Positions 19,189-28,612 of a stretch of DNA of 64,000 bases are shown piece after piece. The notes beneath the pieces were generated by a model that ran no database searches, was not told where the DNA came from, and saw nothing but the letters and a program-made list of their open reading frames with translations. The position numbers were made by a program, and so were the translations under genes. Every line of letters begins with the position of its first letter. The first letter of the stretch is position 1. Origin of the DNA: Rivularia sp. MS3 (lineage in GTDB: Bacteria; Cyanobacteriota; Cyanobacteriia; Cyanobacteriales; Nostocaceae); the NCBI GenBank assembly GCA_019192545.1, contig JAHCMI010000017.1:1-64000 (forward strand). Reading direction: 5' to 3'.

Positions 19189-19216
19189 GTCATTGCTTCG
19201 CTTTGCTCGCAATGAC
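19189..19216. repeat. Hairpin repeat (GTCATTGC...GCAATGAC)
   Basis: Perfect 8-bp inverted repeat just after the S-like gene, related to the longer element at 51256-51330. Possible terminator. Confidence 0.55.
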
Positions 19217-19310
19217 GCTTGATGTTTTATAAATGATATACCAAAGCTGATATAAATACTTCAGTCCAAAATGTTAGCTTTAAAAAAAGTTTATCAACAA
19301 CAGATATCCC

Positions 19311-20297
19311 ATGTACGCCGTAATTTCCCCTCAAGATATTCAACTGCCCCCCGGAACAGTAGTGCGAATACCCGGAACATGGCATGATTATTGTCAACTG
19401 CGCGATAGTCGTGGGGATGGCTCTATTCCCAGGATTAAGTATCGTAACGGCGAAATTTTACTTATGAGTCCTTTACTTCATCATGGACGCGAAGCCAGTA
19501 TTTTAGGGGATATTGTCGAGGTACTGCTAGATAGCAAAACTCGTAACTACGAAGCTTTTACTCCCATTACAATGGAGATTCCCCAAGAAGGAGGAATTGA
19601 ACCAGATTAGTGTTTTTATATAGATTACTGGCAAGCTACTGTAGGTAAAGACAGAATTAACTGGCAAATCGATCCACCTCCCGACTTAGTAATTGAAATT
19701 GATGTCACTTCCTATACTGCTGCTGAGGATTTTCTTCCCTACAAAGTTCCAGAAGTTTGGTTATTTAAGAAAAGCGGTTTGAGTATTTATGGTTTATCGG
19801 GAAATAAATATCAACAGCAATCCTTTAGTCGTTATTTTCCAAACGATTCCGACTCAGAAGTTGTATCTAATGCTGCATTCGGATTAGGAGAATTAAGAGC
19901 GAGAGAGAGTTTACCAGAATTGCTTAAACTTCTAAGACATCCTATTGATAATGTACGTACTGCATCTGCAAGTGCAATTGCTAAAATTGCCACTCCTCAA
20001 GATAAACTTCTGCTTCAGCCACTATTAGATTCATTAGCTGATAACTCAACTTCTGTGAAAATCTCTATAACTAATGCACTTGGAGGCTTGAGAAATCCAG
20101 CAGCAGTTTCTCCGCTTATTCTTCTTTTAAGAAATAAAAGTTCTGGGTTGAGAATTAGCGCGGCAGAAGCTTTAGGCAAAATAGGAAATAGTGCATCTTT
20201 GGAAGCACTGATAATCCGTAAAAATGAAGGAATAAAAGGGCTTGAACTTCAGGTGATTGAGCGTATTATCAATAGGTTAGAAAAAAATAATTCATAA
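19311..20297 (+). pseudogene. Uma2 nuclease-like and HEAT-repeat fusion split by an in-frame TAG
   Basis: One continuous frame of 329 codons with a single amber TAG at 19608-19610. Before it lies a Uma2 (DUF820, PD-(D/E)XK-like) N-terminus (MYAVISPQDIQLPPGTVVRI...GIEPD). After it the same frame continues CFYIDYWQ, NWQIDPPPDLVIEIDV and YKVPEVWLFKKSGLSIY, which is the rest of Uma2 including the predicted active-site segment. It then runs into three or four HEAT repeats (EVVSNAAFGLGEL, VRTASASAIAKIA, LRISAAEALGKIG). Relatives usually have Tyr (EPDYCFYI) where TAG stands, so one base change explains it. Either a recent nonsense mutation or a gene relying on readthrough. The junction of Uma2 with HEAT repeats is itself unusual. 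Confidence 0.82.
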
Positions 20298-20301
20298 TAT
20301 A

Positions 20302-20383
20302 GTAGGGTGTGTTACCGCGAAGCGTAACGCACCATTTGATAGGGTTTCGGTGCGCTCACGGCTAAAGCCATAACGTACCCTAC
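20302..20383. repeat. Inverted-repeat element, family C
   Basis: TAGGGTGTGTTACCGC and GCGTAACGCACCATT, followed by a second outer arm TAACGTACCCTAC, form nested hairpins between convergent genes. A dual terminator role is possible. Confidence 0.65.
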
Positions 20384-20430
20384 AAATAGTTAATACTATA
20401 AAATAACTAAATAGTATTTAACCTTTGACT

Positions 20431-22470
20431 TCAACTCTCCATCATCATCAACCTCCCCGCTTCCAACCTCACATACCAAGGAAAAGCCCGCTCTTTAATA
20501 CAAACCCATTTCTCCTTATAAATTTCCACCTGCAAATCATAATCTTCAAAATTTATTGCAGGATAATTCAACTTCAAATATACGGTGACTCTATGTTGAG
20601 TTTCGCTAATATCGGCAACCCAACAAGGAAAAGTATTTTCTTGATTGCTGTCTGTGGAAAATCTTAAATGATGAGCGCGTATTCCTAAATATTTCAAATT
20701 ACTAGGAATCGCTTCTACTACCGTTAAATTACAGTTCCAATCCAAAGCTTTTACCGTATAATTGTCAATAATTTCGGCGCGAGAAATATTCTTACATTCG
20801 GTAACTTTGGCAACTATTAAATTTGGCGATCGCTCAAAAATATTTTCCTTGGAATCATTAGCAATAACTTTCCCTTGGGACATTACCATAATATTACTAC
20901 TCACCCGATAAGCTTCTTCTAATTTATGAGTAATAAATAAAGTCGCACCTTGATAAGAAGCAAGCACTTTTCTCAACAATTTTTCAATTTGATTTCGCAG
21001 ATAAGTATCAAGTGCTGAAAGCGGCTCATCTAATAATATTGCTTCAGGCTCAATTACCAAAGCTCTTGCTAAAGCCACTCTTTGCTGTTGCCCTCCAGAT
21101 ATTTGATGCGGATACCGATTTTCTAAATCTTGCAACTGCATCATATCAATATATTGCTGTACTTTTGATATGCGTTCGTTCTTTGGTAATTCTTGCAAAC
21201 CAAAGGCAATATTCTGCGCTACAGTCATATGAGGAAATAAAGCATAGTTTTGGAACAGAAAACCAATACGACGCTTACGGCTGGGAAGGTTAATTTTACG
21301 CTTAGCATCAAATAAAACTCGTCCATTTAATACTATTCGTCCCCTATTTGGTTTTTCTAATCCAGCAATGCACCGCAAAGTCATACTTTTACCGGAGCCG
21401 GAAGCACCTAATAATCCTAAAGTATTTCTATCGGCAGTAAAGTCAACTTGTAATTTAAAACTTTTTAAATTCTTTTCAATATTAACTATCAGTTCTTTTC
21501 TAAAATTATTCTGATTAGAGGGCTTTTTAAAATCAAACGGTAAAGATGATAATTCCTGCGAAGATACTTGACTATTAAAAACTTCTTCTCGCAATGAAGG
21601 AACCCTACTAAAAGCCAAAACTCCACCCGAATTTACGTCTCCAATTCCTAACCCACGTAGGTGGGTTTTGCTTGTGTAGCCGCGACTTCCAGTCGCCAGG
21701 TTCATTTTTGGTATCTGATTCTCATATAAATTAACATCCTCAAACTGACCAAAAATCACAAAATTGATAAAGCTTCTAATTAAATTCGCGCTTCCATCTC
21801 TACTTTTAGAAATACGTTGCGATTCATCCCAAAGATGGATAGTAGCAATGACAGCTAAAGAAATTGCCACCATTACTAAAACCCAAATCAAAGCCTTTTG
21901 CATGTCACCAGCTTCAGCAGCGAAAAAAATCGCGATTGGCATTGTTTGAGTTTTACCCGGTATACTGCCAGCCAACATTAAAGTTGCACCAAATTCACCC
22001 AAAGCTCTAGCAAAAGCCAAAATTGTCCCTGCTGCAATTCCCGGTAAAGCTAATGGTAAAACAATTAACCAAAATATTTTAAATTCAGAACTTCCTAAAG
22101 TACGAGCGCAATTAATTAAATCATTATCAATATGCTCAAAAGAACTTAATACAGTCTTATACATCAAAGGAAAAGCAACTACAGTCGATGTAATTACAGT
22201 TGCTTGCCACGAAAAAATCACGTTAATTTCTAACTGCATTAACAATTTTCCTACCGGGCTGTTAATGCCAAATAGCAGCAGTAAAACGAACCCAACTACA
22301 GTAGGAGGTAGCACCAAAGGAAGAGTTAAAACACCATCGATTATTCCTCTAGCTTTACCCTTATATTGCTTCATCCAGCCAGCTGCGGCAATACCCGCGA
22401 AAAAAGCAAATAAAGTCGCAACTGTTGCCGTTTTTAAAGAAATCCATAAAGGAGATAAATCAAATTCCAT
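20431..22470 (-). CDS. modBC: Fused molybdate ABC transporter permease and ATPase ModBC
   Basis: A 679-aa fusion for high-affinity molybdate import. ModB (about 1-225) has the permease helices and the EAA-type loop (ARTLGSSEFKIFWLIVLPLALPGIAAG). A linker of about 100 aa follows. ModC (about 330-560) has Walker A GASGSGKS, signature SGGQQQRVALARAL and Walker B AILLDEP, plus a C-terminal molybdopterin-binding (TOBE/Mop)-like region. ModBC fusions are known in heterocystous cyanobacteria. Residues about 257-275 of the linker are encoded by a palindromic repeat inserted in frame. modA lies upstream on the same strand, separated by a family A element. Confidence 0.95.
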   Translation of the reverse strand: MEFDLSPLWISLKTATVATLFAFFAGIAAAGWMKQYKGKARGIIDGVLTLPLVLPPTVVGFVLLLLFGINSPVGKLLMQLEINVIFSWQATVITSTVVAFPLMYKTVLSSFEHIDNDLINCARTLGSSEFKIFWLIVLPLALPGIAAGTILAFARALGEFGATLMLAGSIPGKTQTMPIAIFFAAEAGDMQKALIWVLVMVAISLAVIATIHLWDESQRISKSRDGSANLIRSFINFVIFGQFEDVNLYENQIPKMNLATGSRGYTSKTHLRGLGIGDVNSGGVLAFSRVPSLREEVFNSQVSSQELSSLPFDFKKPSNQNNFRKELIVNIEKNLKSFKLQVDFTADRNTLGLLGASGSGKSMTLRCIAGLEKPNRGRIVLNGRVLFDAKRKINLPSRKRRIGFLFQNYALFPHMTVAQNIAFGLQELPKNERISKVQQYIDMMQLQDLENRYPHQISGGQQQRVALARALVIEPEAILLDEPLSALDTYLRNQIEKLLRKVLASYQGATLFITHKLEEAYRVSSNIMVMSQGKVIANDSKENIFERSPNLIVAKVTECKNISRAEIIDNYTVKALDWNCNLTVVEAIPSNLKYLGIRAHHLRFSTDSNQENTFPCWVADISETQHRVTVYLKLNYPAINFEDYDLQVEIYKEKWVCIKERAFPWYVRLEAGRLMMMES
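21647..21700 (-). repeat. Palindromic repeat inserted in frame in the modBC linker
   Basis: On the coding strand this stretch contains GGCGACTGGAAGTCGC and ACCCACCTACGTGGGTT, two hairpins joined by GGCTACACAAGCAAA. I recognise this arrangement as a dispersed cyanobacterial repeat. It is 54 bases (18 codons) long, encodes about LATGSRGYTSKTHLRGLG, and keeps the frame open. Confidence 0.75.
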
Positions 22471-22631
22471 ACGCAGAAAATAAACTTCAAAGTTATTAAG
22501 AGATATTTGGAAATAAAAATTATTAAATAAAAGCCATATAGTTTATTAAATTATTTGTGAGATTTGAGAAACCCGGTTTTTTGAACAATCGGATTTTTGG
22601 CACCTACCTTTTTCACAACTCATATAGGATT

Positions 22632-22755
22632 CAATACTACTCGGTTAAGTAAATTAAACTTGTTTTCAGATCCCCCAACCCCCTTAAAAAGGGGGCTTAA
22701 TTCCCTCCTTTCTAAGGAGGGCTAGGGAGGATCTCGTCTTAACCAACAAGTATTG
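22632..22755. repeat. MITE-like element, family A, inside the mod operon
   Basis: About 124 bp, ends CAATACTACTCGGTTAAG and AACCAACAAGTATTG, with the same two GC-rich hairpins. ATAGGATT flanks it on the left, and again two bases after the right end, which may be a target-site duplication. Confidence 0.8.
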
Positions 22756-22789
22756 AGATAGGATTTCAATACCACAATATGAATCAAAA

Positions 22790-23587
22790 TTAACCAGCAA
22801 TTTCAAAGCCATATTTATTAAAAATCTCTCTAGCAGAATTACTAAATAAAAATTGAATAAACTCTTTAGCAACTTCTGGGTTTTTGGTACGTTTAATCGC
22901 AGCTACAGGATAAATAATTGCTTTGTGAGTATCCTCCGATGCAGTAGCCACAACCTTAACTTGCTTTGAAATTTGGGCATCAGTACCATAGACAATCCCA
23001 GCATCAACATTACCCAATTCAACATAAGCTAATACTTGGCGAACATCTTTAGCGAATACAGTTTTGGGTTTGAGTTGCTCGTAAATCTTCAGATTACTTA
23101 AAACTTGTTTGGCATATTGTCCGGCAGGTACGCTTTCTGGTTCTCCAATCGAAAATCTTTTGATATTAGGATTCGTTAACTCTTGAAATCTAGATATATT
23201 ATTAATATTATCTTTTTTCCGTACAATTAACACAACATTATTTTTTAATAAGTCTCTACGAGTTTCTGCAAGTAAAAGATTATTTTTATCTAGCTCATCC
23301 ATAAATTTCTCATTTGCCGATATAAAAATATCGACTGGTGCCCCTTGTTTAATCTGCTGGGTTAAGGTACCACTACTAGCGAAATTATAAGTAATTTTAG
23401 TATTCGGGTATTCTTCTTGATAAGCTTTTGCTACTTCTTTCATTGCATCTTGCATACTTGCAGCAGCCGACACAGTTAACTCTATAGCTTGTGAATTCGT
23501 GGTTGATGTAACTTGATTGCAACCAACTACTGTCAAAAACGAAATCAGTACCCAGCTAATTAAAGTAACAAAAGGTGTTTTATTCAT
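22790..23587 (-). CDS. modA: Molybdate-binding lipoprotein ModA
   Basis: Periplasmic substrate-binding protein of the molybdate ABC transporter, 265 aa. The N-terminus is a lipoprotein signal (TVVGC, lipid-attached C23). Conserved features are LTVSAAASMQDAM, FASSGTLTQQI, GAPVDIFISA, and the C-terminal AGIVYGTDA. It delivers molybdate (or tungstate) to ModBC, needed for nitrogenase and nitrate reductase cofactors. modBC lies downstream on the same strand after a 319-bp spacer holding a MITE-like element. A palindrome about 100 bp upstream is a candidate operator. Confidence 0.93.
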   Translation of the reverse strand: MNKTPFVTLISWVLISFLTVVGCNQVTSTTNSQAIELTVSAAASMQDAMKEVAKAYQEEYPNTKITYNFASSGTLTQQIKQGAPVDIFISANEKFMDELDKNNLLLAETRRDLLKNNVVLIVRKKDNINNISRFQELTNPNIKRFSIGEPESVPAGQYAKQVLSNLKIYEQLKPKTVFAKDVRQVLAYVELGNVDAGIVYGTDAQISKQVKVVATASEDTHKAIIYPVAAIKRTKNPEVAKEFIQFLFSNSAREIFNKYGFEIAG

Positions 23588-23690
23588 TTATGATCTTGAT
23601 TTGATTCTTGCTAGGAAAGAATAATTATGAATTATGCGGCTAGTTGATACTTATATATAAATACTATTTTTTATTCTGTAACACGGATAA

Positions 23691-23719
23691 CTGACATTAT
23701 GTCAGTAATATCATGTCAG
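23691..23719 (-). promoter_or_regulatory. Candidate operator upstream of modA
   Basis: Perfect 15-bp palindrome CTGACATTATGTCAG (23691-23705), followed by another half-site ATGTCAG (23713-23719). It lies 104 bp upstream of the modA start, with an AT-rich stretch suited to a promoter in between. It does not look like the E. coli ModE box, so the regulator is unknown. Confidence 0.5.
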
Positions 23720-23799
23720 GTAAAATACTTATGGTATTTGTGGGGTTTGGTAATAGGTAATAGATAACGTCAGTTCGGGTGAAGAAATTTACCATTAAT

Positions 23800-24138
23800 A
23801 AGTAGCAAGTAGTAAGTAGCAAGTAAAAACACTAGCATAAATAGTATTTCTATACTTTTTCAATTTGGAGAAACCGAAATGGGAGCAGTTTTCTTAGCGA
23901 TTATGCGAACCAAAACAAATATCCCGAACTCAGGTTAGATACAAATATCCCTTTCCTTAATAACTAGAGGGAATAAGGGTGAGGTTTTCATTTGCATTAC
24001 ATCTAAATCAAAACCGCTATATACCAATAAAAAAATAGAGACAGAAAACCCATCTCTACAAATATTTTCTAATATTGATATTGGTTTTGGTTACTAATAA
24101 CTGCTAACTGCTCACTGCTCACTGCTCACTGTTCACTG
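23800..24138. other. Intergenic region: STRRs, worn family B element, terminator
   Basis: AGCAAGTAGTAAGT heptamers lie at about 23800-23826. A one-ended family B element ends at AAACCGCTATA (24021). CTGCTCA/CACTGTT heptamers run over 24100-24138 and form the last codons (TVNSEQ and stop) of the chemoreceptor gene. Confidence 0.6.
24030..24060 (-). terminator. Rho-independent terminator after the MCP gene
   Basis: On the minus strand, TAGAGATGGGTTTTCTGTCTCTA forms a stem of about 7 bp (24036-24058) followed by TTTTTTTATTGG. Confidence 0.65.
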
Positions 24139-26998
24139 TAAACGTACCCACACTATCCTGAAGACGCTGAGAAATTTCTACAGTTTTTTGCAGTGAATTG
24201 GAAACTTGTTCCGAAGAAACAGTAGTACGCTGGGAAATATCAGCAATATCTTTCATTAATAAACTAACTTCTTGAGAAGTTTTTACTTGAGATGCGGTAG
24301 CTTCGGAAATCGATTTTACTAAAGTGTCTATTTGATGGGAAACCTGTAAAATCTCATTCAAGGAATACTTGGCACCTTCAACAACGCGAGTTCCTTCGAC
24401 TACTTGAGAAACACCGACTTCCATTGATTGAACTAATTCACTGGTTTCTCGCTGGATGTTTTCTACTACTTGCTCAATTTCCTTTGTTGCCGAAGCACTT
24501 CTAGCAGCAAGCTCCCCAACTTCTTCAGCAACTACCGCAAAACCCTGCCCTTCTTCACCCGCACGGGCTGCTTCAATTCCGGCATTAATTGCCAGCAGGT
24601 TAGTTTGCATGGAAATTTGGTTAATTAATGCTACTACTCGACTAATTTCTTGAGTTGATTCACCCAAACGTTTTACTTTTTTTGCAGTATCGCCAACAGT
24701 TTCGCGCAAATGAATAATGTTTTCTACCGTTAAATCCATTGCTTCACCGCTTTGTGCTGCCGTGCTAGCAGCAGAATTAGCGACAACAGCAGCTTCACGA
24801 GCATTTTCTGCTACTACTTTCATCGAAGAATTCATGCTATCAACAGCATTCAAAGTACGGCTGATTTCCGAAGCCTGGGTTTTGGCTTCTTCTGCTAATT
24901 TGCTAATTGCGTTGGAGTTATAACCCAGAGAATCGTTAACTTGAGAAGCAGATGTTTTAACTTCGGTAACAATTTCTCGCAAACTTTCAACAATGGAGTT
25001 GAAGAAATCAGCCACAGTACCAATTTCACCTTCAATTACATCAGCACGTACAGTTAAGTCTCCAGATGCAGCACCTTCAATATCTTGTAAGAGTTCTAAA
25101 AGCTGCATTTGCAACCTTTCTTTTTCTTCTCTTTCCTGCTCGGAACTAATTTCTGCTGTTTTACGCTTCTGCTGAATCTGTTGTAAAAGCTCTGCTTGTT
25201 CCAAAGCATAACCAGTTTGAATTGCTGCTTGTCTAAACAAGTTGACTTCTATTTCTTCCCAAGAGCGCGCACCAGCACAATCATGAGCAGCAAATAAACC
25301 GTACAGTTGATTGTTTACGAAAACTGGTGCTAACAAAAACGCTTTAATATCCAAATCTTTTAGCTGCTTTAAATAAGATTCAGTCAAGCGCAAATCCTGA
25401 ATATTTTCTATTGCTTTAATAGTGCCAAATTCGTATTCGTCGGGGTATTCTTTTACCTGATAGGGGTCATTAACTTTTTTACCCAATACAGTATTTAAAG
25501 TATAGTCTGAGGATTCAGCAACTATCTCACAAAAAGACTCATGTAAGCGGTAAAAAACAACTCGATTTACCCGTAAAGTTTCTTGCGTACTTGTTACTAA
25601 TGTTCTGAGAATTGCCTCTGTGTCCAGAGTTTCTCGAATATGACTGGTAATTTGAGTTAATTTTAATGCTGTCTTTGTTTCTATCTCTTGACGGCGAGAT
25701 TGTTCGGTAATTTTATCCGCCATTGCGTTAAAACTAACAGCTAAATCTCCGATTTCATCGTTAGCAAAAACCTCAGCACGAGAAGTGCGATCGCCGTTAG
25801 CAAATTCCTGTGCGGTTTCTTGCAGGTTTTTAATTGGGCGAATCATTCCTCGGCTTAAAATTATCGCCCAAATACCAATCAATAGCAATGCAATAAAGAC
25901 AGTTAAAGCTTGTATGAACAAACTTTGCTGAAGCAAGCTATTAAACTTTGTTTGAGGAGTTCCCCGTATCAAAATTGCCGGAGGTTGTTCTGAATAAATA
26001 AGTTTTTTTGCTTCTGCTTCTTCAATTATTTGATTGGGAACAGCCTTAGCTGCGACTGTATAATTTACCCCTCCGACGATAACGCCTTGGGTAACTACTT
26101 TACCTTGAGCTGCTGCTGCTGCTTCTAATAAAGATTTACCGGCAGGAGGTAAAGGTACATTCGGTGTAGCTCGATTAATGTTTCCTTTATTTTGAAGAGA
26201 CGTAACTAAATCAAATTCCCCTGCTTGGTTTAAATAAACGGCGCTGTAACCACCATCAAAAGCTTTCAAAGTTCTTTTGACAATCGTATCTTTTCCATTA
26301 ACAATATCACCAGAAACTAAAGCACCTACAACTTCTTGATTTTGTGGATTTCTTACAGGTGTCACCGTGTAGCGAATTAAAGCATCTTCATTACTAACCC
26401 CTTCTGGTAACGGCGGTGATTCTTTAGTTAATTCTGAAGCTTTAACAATCTTGCTAGCTTTAATTTGCTGCCCATTTTCTATAACCTGACTAACCAATCC
26501 ATCTAAATCAAAAGTTTCACCTGCACGATCCGAATTAGCACTGGCAATAATTTTTAAATCTTTTCCTACTAAAGTTGCATATTCAATATTTCTGGCTTTG
26601 ATTTCATTTTGTAAAATTTGCTTGAGTGTAGCTCTTAAATTTCTATTTAAACCATTATTAGAATTATTCAGAGTCGCTGCTCTAATAATCGCAGCATTAT
26701 CTGATTGTCCCCGAAAACCAAAGCCCATTTGATCTATCTTGATATTGTAATTAATATCCGATACTGCAACTTCCGACTTAGCTTCTGCGATTAACTGATT
26801 CCGCAAACCCTGGGTAATAATCCACGTACTTCCAATACCTATTCCCAAAATCGGTACCAGCTGACAGAAAATTAAAGCAAACAATTGTTTGCGGCTAATT
26901 GGTAAGTTATAAAACTGTTTTAGCCAAGGATTCCGGACTTTTGAGGTAGTTGTTTTAACTTGTTTAGTTTGTGAGGATATTTTAGAAGTATAATTCAT
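24119..26998 (-). CDS. Methyl-accepting chemotaxis protein with GAF domain
   Basis: A 959-aa transmembrane chemoreceptor. Order: cytoplasmic N-terminus, TM1 (about 38-60), an extracytoplasmic sensory region (about 65-355), TM2 (about 358-380), HAMP (about 382-435), GAF (about 455-605), a second HAMP-like segment ([20 protein letters not shown]), then the MCP signalling coiled coil with the hairpin tip [20 protein letters not shown]. Its GAF has no cysteine at either bilin-attachment position (NDPYQV; YLKQL), so it should not bind a bilin. Signalling half nearly identical to the hmpD-like receptor at 31816, so a recent paralogue. Separate transcription unit: 1.6 kb of non-coding DNA lies upstream. 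The last six codons come from a heptamer repeat. Confidence 0.92.
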   Translation of the reverse strand: MNYTSKISSQTKQVKTTTSKVRNPWLKQFYNLPISRKQLFALIFCQLVPILGIGIGSTWIITQGLRNQLIAEAKSEVAVSDINYNIKIDQMGFGFRGQSDNAAIIRAATLNNSNNGLNRNLRATLKQILQNEIKARNIEYATLVGKDLKIIASANSDRAGETFDLDGLVSQVIENGQQIKASKIVKASELTKESPPLPEGVSNEDALIRYTVTPVRNPQNQEVVGALVSGDIVNGKDTIVKRTLKAFDGGYSAVYLNQAGEFDLVTSLQNKGNINRATPNVPLPPAGKSLLEAAAAAQGKVVTQGVIVGGVNYTVAAKAVPNQIIEEAEAKKLIYSEQPPAILIRGTPQTKFNSLLQQSLFIQALTVFIALLLIGIWAIILSRGMIRPIKNLQETAQEFANGDRTSRAEVFANDEIGDLAVSFNAMADKITEQSRRQEIETKTALKLTQITSHIRETLDTEAILRTLVTSTQETLRVNRVVFYRLHESFCEIVAESSDYTLNTVLGKKVNDPYQVKEYPDEYEFGTIKAIENIQDLRLTESYLKQLKDLDIKAFLLAPVFVNNQLYGLFAAHDCAGARSWEEIEVNLFRQAAIQTGYALEQAELLQQIQQKRKTAEISSEQEREEKERLQMQLLELLQDIEGAASGDLTVRADVIEGEIGTVADFFNSIVESLREIVTEVKTSASQVNDSLGYNSNAISKLAEEAKTQASEISRTLNAVDSMNSSMKVVAENAREAAVVANSAASTAAQSGEAMDLTVENIIHLRETVGDTAKKVKRLGESTQEISRVVALINQISMQTNLLAINAGIEAARAGEEGQGFAVVAEEVGELAARSASATKEIEQVVENIQRETSELVQSMEVGVSQVVEGTRVVEGAKYSLNEILQVSHQIDTLVKSISEATASQVKTSQEVSLLMKDIADISQRTTVSSEQVSNSLQKTVEISQRLQDSVGTFTVNSEQ

Positions 26999-27634
26999 TG
27001 CTTTAGTGGGGTTTTTTGGTCGGTAAATATCCGAAACTATTGAGTGATTCTTATAACTAAATGTCTGAAATGCAAGCTGTATAACAAGGATTACGCTTAT
27101 TAATTCAAAGAGTCTTTTTAATTACTTTTAACCTAGCCTTAATTTTTTTATACTTTATATGTATTGACCTATAAGTCTAAATCAGGTTTAGATTTTCTCA
27201 AAACTTATTTCCATAATCTGGTATTACTATTAAACCAAGAAAAACCATTAAATGATGATTTCTCTATTACATGATTCAAATATATGTTTTTATACAAAGT
27301 TTATAGTTAAATAAAATTTACTTTTAATAAATATTCGAGAAAATTTTAAATCGTCTTCGTTTTCATAATTAATTTACAATATTATATTTAAAATCTATGT
27401 ATATCAAGTAACTCAGTTTCTCTAATCAAGTCAATAATTATTAAGTATAAGTATTGGTATTAGATTACTAAAGTTTGTTAACAATCATTATGACTTAACT
27501 ATCAAGCATATAGCTGTAAGTTTGCTTTGAAGATTTTATCTTTTCAGGTAAATTTTGTGACAAGAATATATGTAGATTTCAAGTTTAATTCAATTGCACT
27601 CAGTATATTTTTTATACTTAGATTGAGGTATACT

Positions 27635-27761
27635 CAATACTGCTCAATTTAGGAGATTTAGTCCCTAAACCTCCGATACTTTGGCAGGGAATAACAGTCC
27701 CTTTTTAAAATAGGCTTGACAGATTTGAACACGAGTTTAGCTGCTTAATCGAGTAGTATTG
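27635..27761. repeat. MITE-like element, family A (degenerate, inverted)
   Basis: Ends CAATACTGCTCAATTTAGG and CTTAATCGAGTAGTATTG, about 127 bp. The internal hairpins are mutated compared with the other three copies. Confidence 0.7.
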
Positions 27762-28037
27762 GTATTGTATTAACTTTGCTCTACAATTTCTGTTGAAGAA
27801 TAGTTTTCCCTACTCTTATGTAAAACCAGTAAAATTATTAATTGTATTGCTAATTGTAAGATTAGGAATGACTGCAACTGGCATATTCTTCCTGTAGGCT
27901 GTTTGTACACTGATTGATTTTGAAAGCAATAATAAGACGGTAAATGTACGGCACTACCCAAGTCTTGTGGCACTTGCGGTCATTCCTGAAGATATAGAAA
28001 GTTTTCAGTTGACTTCAATACATTATCAAAAGCCTTA

Positions 28038-28163
28038 TGTAGCGGTTTTCATTTGGGTGCAATACACGAAACTACCCCCGCCCTCCGGACACCCCTCTCC
28101 TTAGTAAGGAGAGGGAAAGGGGTGAGGTTACAAGGGTATTCCACGTAATTAGAATTCGCTATA
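28038..28163. repeat. MITE-like element, family B
   Basis: Left end TGTAGCGGTTTTCATTTGG, right end complement TATAGCGAATTCTAATTACG, around a GGAGAGGGAAAGGGGTGAGG core. About 126 bp. Confidence 0.7.
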
Positions 28164-28197
28164 TTAAGCTGTAGCAGTTTGAAATAAACTTTTAAAT

Positions 28198-28443
28198 CAA
28201 AATTCAGAAGGCACAAGGAAGGAGGCAAGAGGCAGAAGGGACTCACGCTTAAAAACGTGAGATGATCCACACGCTCTGCGTGAATGAAATAAGGACATGA
28301 ATATTTATCGCGCTGCGCGTCTCAAAATATTGTTTCTTTTTTTACTGAGCTTTAAACTCAGAACTAAAGTTTTAATTGATACTTCTTACCTTCTGCCATC
28401 TGCCCTCTGCCTCCTGCCTTTTTTGTAATTAACTTCAGAATTT
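28198..28443. repeat. Inverted-repeat element with CTTCTGCC arms
   Basis: About 246 bp. The left arm (AATTCAGAAGGCACAAGGA, then GGAGGCAAGAGGCAGAAGG) pairs imperfectly with the right arm (CCTTCTGCCATCTGCCCTC, CTCCTGCC ... CTTCAGAATT). The interior has small hairpins such as CTCACGCTTAAAAACGTGAG. No coding capacity. Confidence 0.65.
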
Positions 28444-28612
28444 TTAACTAAATGCAATACAAAAATTTGCGAACATACATTCTTGGTAAATGGACATCCC
28501 TACCCGTCCGAATCTACCTAAAAAATAATAAATATGCTGTATATTAATCTAAATAAAAAACGGAGCTATGAACTGATTGATTACAATACAATTCATAACT
28601 CATGCAATCCTA

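Larger units (their letters stand above)
26999..28612. other. Long non-coding region with three inverted-repeat elements
   Basis: About 1.6 kb with no credible gene. 27000-27600 is AT-rich and probably holds the MCP promoter. It also holds a family A element (27635-27761), a family B element (28038-28163) and a third type (28198-28443). The short open frames here run through the repeats. Confidence 0.7.

Noticed and set aside
27770-28270. Two small minus-strand frames
   Set aside because: They run through the family A and B elements and have no RBS or domain.
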